A stretch of 64,000 nt of DNA from Ceratopteris richardii (Eukaryota; Streptophyta; Polypodiopsida; Polypodiales; Pteridaceae). This document shows, piece after piece, positions 1 through 40,300 of the stretch. A model generated the notes under the pieces. The model was not told the origin of the DNA, searched no databases, and saw nothing but the letters and a program-made list of their open reading frames with translations. The DNA is taken from positions 1,105,001 to 1,169,000 of the forward strand of contig MU260053.1 in NCBI GenBank assembly GCA_020310875.1, read 5' to 3'. The position numbers and the translations under genes are program-made. Numbering within the stretch: position 1 is the first letter of the stretch; every line of letters starts with the position of its first letter.

Positions 1-89
1 ATGAGTATCGTGACACATTAAGTATCAGGCATCTTTGCATACATTGGACCTTAACCCTAGTTGATTGGTACTTGATCGTGCATAAGAAA

Positions 90-995
90 TTTTATTGGAA
101 GGTATGTGCAAGAGCGCATCCAGTGTCATCTCAATAAGGATAAGTGCTTGCATGAAACAAGGATTTTGCATCCATTACAGTTTCCTAACAATCTTCATTT
201 CTGTTAAATTTATGATGGGTTTGCCACAAACCCAAAGGGATCACTATGTCACGTAGGTCATCATTGATGAGCTCATAAAGATGAAACCTAGTCATTCAAC
301 CATGAAGGGATGTAAGTTAGATCATCTCTTCATAGAACAATTGAATAAAATTAGCAAAGGATTAAGGAGATTGTAGTGATCAAAGCATAAAGTTCACCAG
401 CAACATCTCGTAGATAGTCTTCTAGAATTTGGTAACCCACTTATGTGCATCTCATCCTCGCATCGAACATAGACTAATGATAGAGTCAAGATACGAATCA
501 TATAATGGAGGGCATACTTTGAGAATCTCTCTTCCAATTATTCAAATTGGGAGTATTATCTTCTACAATTTTAACCAATTGGTTACTAGATATAGCACAT
601 TTATATTGATGTACGATTATAAGCCACATCTATCGATTGCCATTATACCCAATGGTGTCCAATCATGATTCATGACCAATTGTTTATAACACATGCAACC
701 AATATTGTAGATATCAAAAGACATCATAAGGACATCACGCGATTATGATCCCTTTTATGCTAGTTGGCATCATATGCCTTGTAACCTCTAGGCTGGCATA
801 TAAAATGTACCTTTGGATTTAAAAAGAGACTCTTGAGACAATTAGCATTGGCATGTGCAAAAAGCTATCTCCATCTTATTGCCCCCTTTCCAATCACAAA
901 GAGGATAACTATTGTAGCTTACAAGTTGGACATTCCCAAGGAATCACCATGCACCTTGTATCCCATGTTAGTTTCTTCAAAGACTCATTTTAGAC
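90..995 (+). pseudogene. Ty3/Gypsy integrase relic (C-terminal half)
   Basis: Plus-strand conceptual translation, broken by many stops and frameshifts, resembles the later part of a Gypsy integrase. The clearest part is near 880-990, where the reading PFPITKRITIVAYKLDIP matches the post-integrase GPF-like region that usually precedes the end of pol. Around 395-480 there is a weaker match to the catalytic-core stretch following the second Asp. No LTR is visible on either side, and the element starts before the window. It lies downstream of the host gene on the opposite strand. The assignment rests on the C-terminal motif; the rest is weak. Confidence 0.55.
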
Positions 996-1466
996 ACTAA
1001 GGTGTATTTTTTTGTGGGAAAATAATTCCCCCTACACTCCATATAATGATCTTTATAATATGCTCTCACAACAAGAATCACGAGAAGCTCTACTAGAGCA
1101 CTCACACACAAGCTTCAGATAAGTCATTAATTTTTCAACGTTCATCTTCTTGCACTTACTACCGTGGAGGCCTTTACGCAACTTTCTCTATGCTACTCTA
1201 TCCACCCTTCAATCTTTGTATGATACTCTCACTTGGCTCCAAGCTATGCTATGAAAGAATCCTAAACCTGTGTTGCTTTTGTCATTGGATTGTTTCTCAC
1301 AAAAGTAATCCTTTATTTATGAATTCCCACGTTTATCCTGTTGCCCACGTTGTAAGATGCTTCTCCTCTCCCCTCAATTCACCATCCTCATCCCATATGT
1401 GCTATAAAATGCTCTATTTCCTCCACTCTTGGCTATCTATAATTGCAGTGTGGTATGCATGTATCA

Positions 1467-1868
1467 TGTGCATAAATGAGCACTTAGCTCATTTACTGGG
1501 CTGTTATTTTATCCCTATGCTGCCAAAACCCTTAGTTATTTTCTTGCTTATGGCTGTACTTGAGGGGTAATTTGCATGTAATGGCTGGACATATGTATAG
1601 GCTTCCCTTTTTAGTACCTATACATAAAAGGGATCGTGTACATAAAAGAGCACTTACTGGGCTGTTATTTTATCCCTACGCTGCCAAAACCCATATTTAT
1701 TTTCTTACTTATGGCTGTCCTTGAAGGGTAATTTGCATGTAATGGCTGGACATCACAACGTATGTATAGGCTTCCCTTTCTGGTTCTTGCTTATGGCTGT
1801 CCTTGAAGGGTAATTTGCATGTAATGGCTGGACATCACAACGTATGTATAGGCTTCCCTTTCTGGTAC
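1467..1868. repeat. Tandem direct repeat (161 bp and 82 bp periods)
   Basis: A block containing ACTGGGCTGTTATTTTATCC recurs with a 161 bp period (1495 and 1656). Its second half (TTATGGCTGT...TTTGCATGTAATGGCTGG...) then repeats a third time with an 82 bp period (1702 and 1784). Copies differ at few positions, which suggests slippage or unequal exchange. No coding content is recognised. The open frame at 1190-1570 overlaps it and has no family resemblance. Confidence 0.8.
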
Positions 1869-2825
1869 CTAACGTACAAGGGTGCATATGTAAAGCTCTC
1901 TTGTCTAGGGCACTTTCAAGCTGAAGCATTACATATAATTGCACATTGTATTTTCATGTAAAAACAATGATGTAGATTCGTGATTGCAAGTATGAGGCTC
2001 GACCATGTGAATTAGCCCTCATGCATTAAACACCTCATGCATTGAACCACACTTCATGCATTGAAAAGAACCATATTTGCATGCATGATTGGTGGGTTTG
2101 CCTGAAGTTAAGCTTAGCGCTTTGATAATATTATCCTAAGTGGGAGTAAAACTAAATCATACTAAATAATCATAAGCAAATGATTGAGCAACGTAATTTG
2201 CCTCTTCTCAATTATTATTACGATGCATAAGATGATATTCTTGACCAGGTGATCGTTATTTCTAATTGTATGTGGACCCAAATGATAAAACTATTCCTAT
2301 TTCATTGTGATGGTGTTGAATAATGTATCAAGAGACATTTGCAATGGATGGATTAGGCAGAGAAACTATGGTAACAATGAGAGCCACATAATAGCGTATC
2401 AAGATCCACATGCCTGCCAATAAAAGATCCAAGCACTTTTTTACGAGGGGAGACGGCAATCTGATTCCCAGGCATCCACAGGCAAGGACATGTTGCCATA
2501 TCCATACTTCAACATTTGGTTCATCTTACAACAGATTAACAATGGATCTGACAACCGCCGGGCTCAGAAGATAAAGAAACAAATAAAGAGCTTAGTATGC
2601 GAGAAAATGCTGATTTAAATAGACAATATGACTGTAAATTTACAGCAAACAAAAACTTTGGTGCTACAAACTATAGTGCTCCAAGCAAAAGCACAAATCC
2701 AGGGTCTCCTAGTGAGCTGTGAAGAATAATACTATTATTTTCTCATAGATTGACCCATTCGTGACTGAAAATTCTTCAAAAAATGCTTTCACTTTAAAAA
2801 AGAATCTTCACATCTCAATTTGTTA
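1869..2825. other. Intergenic, nothing recognised
   Basis: AT-rich sequence between the tandem repeat and the polyadenylation signal of the complex I gene. I see no coding, repeat or structural RNA signal. Confidence 0.5.
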
Positions 2826-2829
2826 TCCT

Positions 2830-2835
2830 TTATTT
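2830..2835 (-). terminator. Candidate poly(A) signal AATAAA
   Basis: A canonical AATAAA hexamer on the minus strand lies about 45 nt beyond the TGA stop of the NDUFA9-like gene, a plausible place for near-upstream 3' processing in plants. Position and motif only; no transcript evidence. Confidence 0.5.
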
Positions 2836-2878
2836 TTCTGCGTGTAGTTTCCTTGATCAGGTGAGCATCACTTCAGGG

Positions 2879-30934
<28,056 letters not shown>

Positions 30935-31056
30935 TGTGCTGCCTCCTTCTGCTCAGAGTCGTCTAATAATTGCTTAGTTACTCCCTCTTCTCTCCCCACA
31001 CGCTGCAGAAAGCAAGCATGTGCTTACGGCTTCCGCTATATCATAGAATCACAACC

Positions 31057-31064
31057 TTTATAAA
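31057..31064 (-). promoter_or_regulatory. Candidate TATA box of NDUFA9
   Basis: The palindromic TTTATAAA lies about 125 nt upstream of the ATG at 30934, and a TGACGTC (bZIP-type) site sits just further upstream at about 31074-31080. Motif and distance only. Confidence 0.4.
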
Positions 31065-31235
31065 GCGCAGCTTTGACGTCCGTTTCAGAGAGAAGAAGGT
31101 CAATTCGATGTAAAAGCACACCGAAAATCCAAGCTTTATTAAAATTTTTTTATAGGAAGTGGATTTGCGTACGCATTATGTGTAAGAGTGTTGAATTAAA
31201 GACATCGATGTATGGCGTAGTTTAAAATTGAAGGT

Positions 31236-31572
31236 GTTGTCCAAGGCCGCTTGGTTGAGTGGTTGGGTTTTTCGTCTCTTCAGACGAGGGAGAGGGTTCA
31301 ACCCTCACTGTCAGCATGTAAGGGACATGTTATCATGAAAAGTTGTATCTTGTGGTTGATGTGTCATCGTCTGTCTTGCTTCACGGTAGTTGTGATCGCA
31401 GTTCTAACCTAGCTATGTAAACCCCTGTTCTTGTGGGATAAGGGGGTCCCATGGATATTATGCCCTTCCTTGTACAATTGCAATTTCAAAGTTAAAGCTT
31501 AGAGGAGTAGGCCTCGGCTGAACCTCCATTATAAAAAAAATAAAAAAATAAAAAAATAAAATAAAATAAAAT
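31236..31572 (+). mobile_element. tRNA-derived SINE with target duplication
   Basis: A 337 bp insertion flanked by the direct repeat AATTGAAGGT (31226-31235 and 31573-31582). The head has box A-like TGGTTGAGTGG and box B-like GGGTTCAACCC, spaced as in a tRNA-Leu/Ser-type gene, which act as an internal RNA polymerase III promoter. The body contains TATTATGCCCTTCCTTGTAC. The tail is an A-rich run with (TAAAA) units. No coding capacity; it would need a LINE for retroposition. A related copy is at 48406-48706. Confidence 0.75.
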
Positions 31573-31830
31573 AATTGAAGGTATATGGTTCAATACTTAG
31601 AGATTGCCCTAATGTTAGCTCTTGAAAGTGGGGTATCACCTTGATATTCGGTGTGTGAATTATTTCTGTGGGATAAGAAAGGTCCCATGGATATTATGCC
31701 CTTCTTTGTACAATTGCAATTTCAAAAATAAAATAATTGAAGGTATACGGTTCAATACTTAGAGATTGCCCTAACGTTAGCTCTTGAAAGTGGGGTATCA
31801 CCTTGATATTAACTTCTCGGTGTGTGAATT
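31573..31830. repeat. Duplicated SINE tail and flank
   Basis: The last part of the SINE (GGTCCCATGGATATTATGCCC...) and its 3' flank (ATTGAAGGTAT...CACCTTGATATT) occur a second time at about 31663-31830, with few changes. This is a local tandem duplication made after the SINE inserted. Confidence 0.75.
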
Positions 31831-31869
31831 ATTTTTTTCAAATTTTGATCGTGACGGAAGAGTGTGTGC

Positions 31870-31955
<86 letters not shown>
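31870..31955. repeat. (TA)n microsatellite
   Basis: About 43 TA units. Confidence 0.95.
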
Positions 31956-31958
<3 letters not shown>

Positions 31959-31995
31959 CGACACAACAAAAAAAGAAATAGTTTTCTTTCCGTCA

Positions 31996-32108
31996 AGGGG
32001 GTGACCAAAACTGTATTGCAAAAAAATAATAGTTTATGAAATCCCAAACTAGGGTGACCAAAAGTGTCATGCAAAAAATAAATAGTTTATGAAATCGCAA
32101 ACTAGGTG
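31996..32108. repeat. Tandem duplication, about 56 bp
   Basis: The block GGTGACCAAAA...TAGTTTATGAAATC(C/G)C occurs twice in tandem. Non-coding. Confidence 0.75.
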
Positions 32109-32575
32109 ACACTTGAATTCCAAGCCTCTTTCATTGCTCAATGTGAAACTAGCTTTAAAATTTTAGAATCAAAGACAATTTGATTGGTCTTTGTAGAAAT
32201 CTCACAAATCAAGGCATATTTCCATTCATTTAGTGTCTTCTTTCTAGATGAAGTCACTCAAAAGTGTGTTGGATCCGAAAATTGGAAAAATTTATGATGC
32301 TAAGCAAACGTCTAGATTCACATACTTCATGTTTCTCGATATGAATGTAAGCTAAGAAAATTACAAAATTTTTTAGTGCAAGATGAATGGAACTTGATGA
32401 AAAGTCCCATCTTTATGGATACATTTCATATCAAAGTTGTTATCATGAAAGGAAAAAAAGGAAGAATATATAAACACAAGTCACTATCATAAATTTATTG
32501 ACTTTTTATCGAGCATACTTTCATCAAAAATTAAATTCATTGAAGTAAAGGTTGGAAACTCAAGACCTACATTAG

Positions 32576-32997
32576 TGAAACATTACGACAACCTACACAA
32601 AGAGATGAGTCTCTTTTCCTCCCAACCATATGCTTCTGTATATAGCTCTCTCCAAGGGACTGTCTACTATGACAAGTGTCGCCCATGTAACTATATGTGT
32701 GCCAAGTGTCCTAGTTGACTTAAGTTAACTCAAGTGGATGCTTCTAGAAGGCTCTAGAGCTTTTGGGGCAAAACACTCTCCCACGTATCTTGTAGGACTT
32801 GAACTCAAGACCTCTTCCTTCTCATCCATATGACTTAGCCACTACGCCAACCACCTTTGCTTGTCAAGAGATCATAACCACCTTTGCTTAAGTCTACTCT
32901 CGAGACTTTTGCCCAACACTTGAATGATCAAATGATGTCCGATCTCAAATCCATCTGAATCTATCGGACCCTCATGTCATAAACTTCCTTTATAACA
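32576..32997 (-). repeat. Left (3') LTR of the outer element
   Basis: 422 bp, TGAAACATTA...TTATAACA. It aligns along its length with 48039-48405, with indels. On the minus strand it contains a tRNA-like segment (box A-like TGGCGTAGTGG, box B-like GAGTTCAAGTCC) near 32800-32870. Confidence 0.75.
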
Positions 32998-35900
32998 TCC
33001 TTCTCCCCTTGGAAAACATTTTCATCCTCAAAAATAGAACTATATAAATACTCTAGGCATCCCCCAAACTTCATGTACAAATTGTACATGATCATCTCTG
33101 TGTGTTGTTTCCCTGTATCCTTCACCTTAAGAAATCTCATAAACGATCATCTTAAAGGTTGGAAACTATCTAGGTGGTGTTTACTATCTCCCATATATAC
33201 CTAAATTTCAAACTATCACTCCCATTTTACCAATATCATCTATATGATGTATCCTCTCTCGAGTAAGAATATGAAGACAAGTGCAAGTGCCAAGCTATAT
33301 AACCTTGAACATACCTCAATGGAGATAATAAACCATAAAATCTTTTAAATATAGAACAAATTCCCATAAGAAAAGTGACTCCAAACCCTTCTAAACCGAA
33401 GATGATAGACTTACCCTCATGTTTCTTAAGGTATTCCTATCCTTGACTGTAGTCACAAGTGATGGTTTTTATCTAAATTGTTCTGTGACCTATGAAAATC
33501 CATCATTCTAGTTCTCATATGAAACATCTACATTCCTCTAGCCAAGAAGTCTTTGGTTTGTTATCCCTTATTTTTGGACTAAGCTCTCTTGGAAGAGCAT
33601 ATGTAGGAACTATGCAAAATCTATCATTTTCTCTTCCCTCTACTTTTCCGTATGAATGCAAAAATCATTCCTTTTTAGATTTGAATAATCCCCAAGTACC
33701 CATCCTCCTAATCAATGCTCAATCATCATCCTTGTGATGAAACACCAACTAAGAGTTTGGTAACCCAATATGTTAGATCTATCCTTATCTCCTAGAAACT
33801 CTAAAGAAAATATTCATTACTCTACTCCGAGTCTTATAAATGAAGAGTGCCACTCCTATTTGGAAAATCTAAAAGCGAGAAAGTGAAACTCTCTCTCTCT
33901 AATCTCATCTAAGGAAAAGAGCTCTAGTAGTGGAATCTGTTCCACTTTCCCTTTCCGTTTGAAAGAGATTTTGTTGAATCCAAATGCTCTATTGATACAA
34001 AATTGAGAACATGCACATTTCTCCATGTTTTTCCTTCAAAATATTGGACAACCAAACTCTCATGTAAAGGAAAATTATAGATTAAATAAATTCCTTTTAA
34101 CATACAGACTAAGAGATGTTTTCTAAACACATGTTATCTCTAAAGGAAAACATACTCTATTCTTCTCCTATGAAGAAATCATGTTTTGGTTTCCTTTATC
34201 TCTTTAAAAGAACAGGAGCTAAAGTGAGATAAGTGAGATCTATCCTCTATCTCTCAGTTAAATCCCACTTTCTCCTTCCCTTAAAAGAGAGTTTCATGAA
34301 TTTGTTTGCTCCTCTCTTCCATAAACTAATGCATAATTCCTAATCTATATACATTCCTATGAAGGTGGAGAACCAATATCCCATAAATAATGAAGGTGTA
34401 TGTAGCGGAAGATTGGATAAAATAAATTCCTTCTAAAAGTCAGAGCCCTCTATTGAAATGGTCAGTAATGATATGACATGATACCATACTAAATAGATGT
34501 GTATCCATACTAAAGAAACTATCTCTACCAACAATCCTCTATGCATGGATCTATATGATCCATCTGCACTAATGGAATCATCCTTTTGTAAAACTATAAA
34601 GTGAGTATGTGATGTCTATGGAGATAAAAGCACCCAACTCATACTCTATTGCAAGATGGAAACTATGAATGATAACTCCAAATGCTAAGGAAATGTCTTC
34701 TAAGAGCTATTCTCTAATCTCATGAGGCATTGCAATGAATGATGAGTCATTTTCTCCTTGGCCATAAAAGAAGAGTACTCAAAGGCAAGTCATTTCCATT
34801 GTCCCATACCAGAGGAAGCTTCTTCCATGTCATGGAGTCATATCTACACTAAACCTAATGTATATTCCATATATATGTAATGGAACATGTAGATGGAGTC
34901 AAATGAATCCCATATCCTCAACTCACGTAGGTGGACTCAAATGAATCCCATATCCTCGAACTAGTTTAGTTTGGTTTCTAGTCAACATGTGATGGTGGAT
35001 ATCCATTTCTATTCCAAACTAATGTGTTCTTAGGTACTAAGATTGAGTCTAAGTGCCTCTCTCTAGATCCCAACATACATATATGTATTGGATACCCCAA
35101 ATATTCCTTGCTAAGGGATCTATGCTCTAAATCATAGAGCTAGTGCCATGACTATGGCATTCCTAACTACATTCGTTTCACATTAGCACCCATCAATGCT
35201 CTCTCATGAAACCCATATCCATGATTCCATATAATTGGTTTCCTTAGTAGTGCAACAAAATTGCATCATTGCTTACTCAAGTGATGTGAATAAGTGAAAC
35301 TAGTCACTCTCTGGATATTCCTCATGATACCCCATAGTCTCATAATCATATTCTAAGACTCTTTTGAAGATAAATAAACCTTTAGTACATTGGAGATGAT
35401 CATAAATGTATCTCCCACAATCCTCTATGCAACTTATTGAAACCTATAGGATTTCTAGTGCACATTTCTAATGGTGAAGGTATATCTCCTTTACATTAGC
35501 AATCATATGGCCTAAATCCATAAGAATTATGTGTAGGGATCCAATTACTATCGAAATTTCCTCACCTATGACATTTTAATGGTCATAAGTCCATCAAGTA
35601 CATGCTTACAAGCATGCTTACACCTTAGTGATGTTTGTAGAGAAGGCGTATTACTATGCCATAAAATTCTTACCTAAAGGTAAGTACATATATAATGCCA
35701 TGAGGTGGGAAAATTTTCGACAGTGTTTCCGCAAGGAAATTGAGTTCCAAAAATTTTAACCATAAGATGAAACATAAGCCCTTGCGGGCCAATGGCACAA
35801 AGGCCATTCACTATAGCATAGGGCTTGGCAAGTCCATGGCATACAAGCCATATTCTCACATATGAACTACATAACCTACAACAACATAGAATGCTAATAA

Positions 35901-36765
35901 CAAGATTCGTGTTACATAACCTTGTACTTAATACTTATGTATGCTACTTCTTTGTGTTATATTTCCAAGTTTTTTAAAATTAGCATAACATGGATAATGT
36001 TGCAAATTTGCATGGAACTAGATATGCATGTTGTGCCTTTCCTTCTTTAAATGAAGATGTACAATTCTTTCATGAATGCCTAAACAAAAATAATTTAAAC
36101 ATTCCTACAATTCATCTTCATAATCATGCATATGCCCTAAACTATGCATTATGCAACCGAATCAAATAAGAGAAAACAAGAAATGAAGAGTAAAAGGGTC
36201 TTCCTTGTGATGATCCAATGATCCAATGGTTCTTCAATGTTGCAAGAGATGTACTGCATCGAGCCTTCCATCTCTTATGGTCCTTGATGCCTTGAGATGC
36301 ACTTGCATCTGCTACACCTGTCCTCGAACAAATCTTTTGTATCCCCCTTAACATTAGGGCATAATAAATGTTACAAGGGCACAAACATGTGCTAATATAA
36401 ATGTCCCTAAGGCACTAGCATGTGCCAAATATACATATGCCAAATTTCCTAAGGCACATCATGTGCTACATATACAAAATTACAAGAATAAGTAGGAATT
36501 CCCTACTTTTACAAGCTTGAGAGATGGTTGCTGAGAACAAATTCTTTGTGCAGACCTGCTAAATCTCTTCCATTTCTAGTGATATTCATATCATTGAAAT
36601 GTTTGTGAAACTAGATTTCTAATAAACTAAAAATCAACAAAATTGAACAATCGAGCGAAGAGGAGCATGCGTCCGAAGTTGACTAGCTGTTGGGTTGTCA
36701 TCGGCTAGAAACCTGTTTGAACTGGCTACTTTGGATGCTTACCAAAGTGAAGTTGGAGTTATTTT
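32998..36765 (-). other. Interior of the outer element, no gene recognised
   Basis: AT-rich and, on the plus strand, pyrimidine-rich, with CTATCTC-, CATATCC- and ATGGAAT-like motifs recurring. The longest open frames are under 85 codons and unlike retroelement proteins. A duplicated phrase (GTAGATGGAGTCAAATGAATCCC ATATCCTC-like) occurs near 34890 and 34927. Confidence 0.5.
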
Positions 36766-37057
36766 TGTTACATTTATGTGTTCCTCGAGTAGCTTTGATG
36801 TGAACCTTTTGCCTATACATGGGCACTTTTTACTCTAGTGCTGGCTAGAGGTTTTTACCCCATGTTACCGCATACTTGATACTCTCATATGTGGTGGTAC
36901 TTTGTACTTAGGGATATTGTTCAGCTCACACTTCAGTTCAGTTCATCGATCAATAGAGAGAGCTATTCCAGCCATCGTCTTCTCCATGTGTCTTGCTGCG
37001 TTTGTGCTCTTTGTGTGTGCTTCTCGTGTGTCTTTCGCACTTCTACACACACCCAAC
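36766..37057 (+). repeat. 5' LTR of the Copia
   Basis: About 292 bp starting TGTTACATTTATG and ending CACACCCAAC. It contains the 46-bp segment (CAGTTCAGTTCATCGATC...) that is deleted from the 3' LTR but kept in the third LTR copy. Confidence 0.88.
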
Positions 37058-37059
37058 GG

Positions 37060-37071
37060 TGGTATCAGAGC
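37060..37071 (+). other. Primer-binding site, initiator tRNA-Met
   Basis: TGGTATCAGAGC, the standard complement of the plant initiator tRNA-Met 3' end, two bases inside the LTR. Confidence 0.9.
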
Positions 37072-37336
37072 AGGTTCAGCTTCTTCTCAAGTTTCGGTTT
37101 TTCGCGTCGCGGCGCGTGCGCACTTTAAACAGTGCAAATCGACTTCAGAGCATAGAAGTGTGAATTTCAGCAGCCCGGAAACATTTCCAAAGTCGCGCTG
37201 GGGTTTTACCCCCATTTCGAAGCCATTCGTGCAGTCAGAATCGCCATCAAAGTGACGGTTTGTGAGCTGAAATTTCAGCACTCATTTCAGTTTTCGTCGA
37301 AGTGAAGATTTTGTCACATTCTTGTTCCTTAGTGAA

Positions 37337-40300
37337 ATGGCGGGCAACAATGACTTGTTTGGCATGCTTCAAGCTGAAGATAAGCTTTATGGGACCAACT
37401 ATCCGATGTGGTCTTACATGATGAAGCACGTTCTTGTTGCAAAACAACTTTGGAACATAGTGGCAGATGTAGATCGAAGACCGGCAGGTGCTTCTACTTC
37501 ACAGTCTACTGTCACAGATGGAGCTTCTTCTTCGAGTACAGTGGTTTTTCCTTCTCCACCTACACAGGAGCAGCTTAGATGGGATGGAAAAGATGCTCAA
37601 GCTCATGCTTTGATTGCGCTTTCAGTGAAGCGTCATATAGTTCCACACATTCGGTCATGTTCTACATCACGACAGGCATGGGATACTCTTGCTTCTTTGT
37701 ATGCCGTGCGTAATGAAGCACGTGTTTCATACTTGAGGAAGCAACTTGAGGATGTATGTATGGCTGAAAATGACTCAGTGGATGTATATGTGACACGCAT
37801 CAAGGACTTGAAAGAGCAATTGGCAAACATAGATGAGATCATTCCGGATGCATCACTCATTTCTACATTGTTGAAAGGATTACCGGAATCTTTTCAAAGC
37901 TTTTCTACTACACTCCGTTTGGTTGCAAAAGAAAATCCTAATATGTATGCATTTGATGAGGTTGTGTCTCTTCTTTTGCAAGAAGAGCAATCTAGAGTGA
38001 ATAGGAGTGGTTTGATTGAGGGAACGCAAGCACTTGCTATCTCACAAAAGGGGAAAAGCAAGTATGGTTCAGCTTTTGGTTCATCAAAACCAAAGCCTCA
38101 AGCTTCCTCTTCCACTCATTCCTCTAATGGTGGTGATTTGCAAAAGAAGAAGAGATGCAAATATTGCCAAAAGGCTGGTCATACTATTGATGAGTGTAGA
38201 AAGCTTGCTAAACGCAATGAAAAGAAGAAGGAATCGGGCATGTCTATTGCTGAAAATTCAGCAAATGCAAAGAATGATGAAGCTAACTTGGCTCAAGATT
38301 TTTGGGCATGTGTTGTTACATGTCATTATGATGCTTCTTTACATTCTAAATGTATGGTTGTGAGTGAGGCTGATTCCGATTGGTTTTTTGATAGTGGTGC
38401 TTCAAAGCACATAACATCATGCAAAAGATTTTTTGCCTCTTTGAAAGATGCACCTAAAGGAGGACATGTGGTGTGTGCAAACAATGCCTCTTATCCTATC
38501 ATTGGAGTAGGAGAAATTGAGCTTACGGCTGCAAATGGAGGTGTGATTCTCTTGAAAAATGCATTGTATGTGCCCGGTATCAAGAAGAACTTAATTTCAG
38601 TTCCGTTGATTGCCAAAGCAAGACTTCATGTACACTTTGTTGATGATAAGTGTATGGTTCATGATTTCAGCAATGGCGATGTTATCTTGATGTCCGATAC
38701 ATTATGTGATGGTTTGTATCGCATGGATACATACAAGAGGGCTGCCTTGAATGCCTTGGTTGCTCATACTTCTTCCATGGCTGAAATGGAGCTTTGGCAT
38801 GCTTGTTTTGGTCATTTAAACTTCAATAGTTTGCTCTACTTGCAAAAGAAGGACATGGTTATTGGCTTGCCTACACTTGATTCCATTGAAAAGCATGCAT
38901 GTGAAGGTTGCATTCTTGGAAAAATGCATCGTGCTTCTTTTCCAAAAGATAGTCACACACACACTACAAGAAAATTGCAACTTGTTCATAGTGATGTATG
39001 TGGTCCGGTCAAGACTCCATCTTTTGGGAAGCATGTATATTTTGTTACCTTCATTGATGATGCTACTCGCCATACATGGGTGTATCCTATGAAAGCAAAG
39101 AATGAGGTATTTTCTTGCTTCAAAGCATTTTTAGCTATGGCTGAAAATTTTTCTTCACAAAAGCTTTTGACTCTACGCACGGATCGTGGTGGTGAGTACA
39201 TGTCACATGAGTTTAATGCTTTTCTTCGTGAAAGAGGTATTTCACACCAATGTACGGTGCCATATACACCTCAACAAAATGGTGTTGCCGAGCGTAAAAA
39301 TAGAACTTTACTTGAAATGGCACGATGTATGGTTAAAGGAAAGCATCTTCCTCATAAGTTTTGGATGGAAGCGGTCATGTGTGCAAATTATGTGTTGAAT
39401 GGCTACCCTACAAAAGCATTGAGAGTCATCACTCCTTATGAGGCTTGGAATGGTCATAAGCCTATGGTTAGTCATATGCGTGTGTTTGGTTGTTTGGCAT
39501 ATGCTCTTGTGCCATCACAACAACGTCACAAACTTGATGACAAGGCAAAGAAATGTATATTTGTTGGTTATAGTGTTGAAAGTAAGGGATATCGGTTGTA
39601 CCATCCATTGACGAACACAATTATTGTGAGTCCAGATGTGGTATTTGCTGAATATTCAGTTTTCCCTCTACTTCAATGCAAAAAACTGCCAACAATTAGC
39701 TCACAAGATGTGTTCGATACACTCATGCCTTTGTTCCAAAATGATGCGCTTGACTATTGCCATGTAGACCAGCCAACTGAGGTTCAAAGGGCTGAAAAAT
39801 TCCAGCCAAATAGGGCTGAAAATGTGGATAATTTTCAGCCAAACATGGCTGAAAAAATTCAGCCAAAAAATGTCAAAACTGTTGGAAATTTCCAGCCACA
39901 TATGGCTGAACATATGCGACAAAATATGGCTGTAACTGAGCATGAAATTCATCCCACGCATGATGTACATATTGAAGATGTTTTACATAATGAACGCATG
40001 TCTATCAAGAGTGCACAATCTATGCCAAAGTGGCTGAAACAAACTTTGCAGGACAGCAAATTGAGTGCACCTTTACTTGGTAGAACAAGGTCAAGCTCTC
40101 ACCATGCATCAAGTAATTTTGTGGATTATTCTCTTATTGCTACAGCATGTAATGAAGAGCCACTTTCTTTTGAAGATGCATGTGACGATCCACAATGGAT
40201 GAGTGCTATGCAATCAGAAATGGATTCCATACATAGGAATGGTACTTGGGAGTTATGTGAATTGCCAAAAGGAAAGAATGCCATTGGTACAAAGTGAGTT

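Noticed and set aside
1190..1570. 126-codon plus-strand frame
   Set aside because: Overlaps a tandem repeat, has no recognisable motif and is probably chance.
31246..31312. Possible tRNA gene
   Set aside because: Boxes A and B are present but the flanks do not form an acceptor stem, and the unit continues into a SINE body with target duplications.
36889..37255. Frames of 79 and 117 codons before the Copia gag
   Set aside because: They lie in the 5' LTR and leader; a similar frame in the third LTR (42094-42325) shows it is LTR sequence, not a gene.
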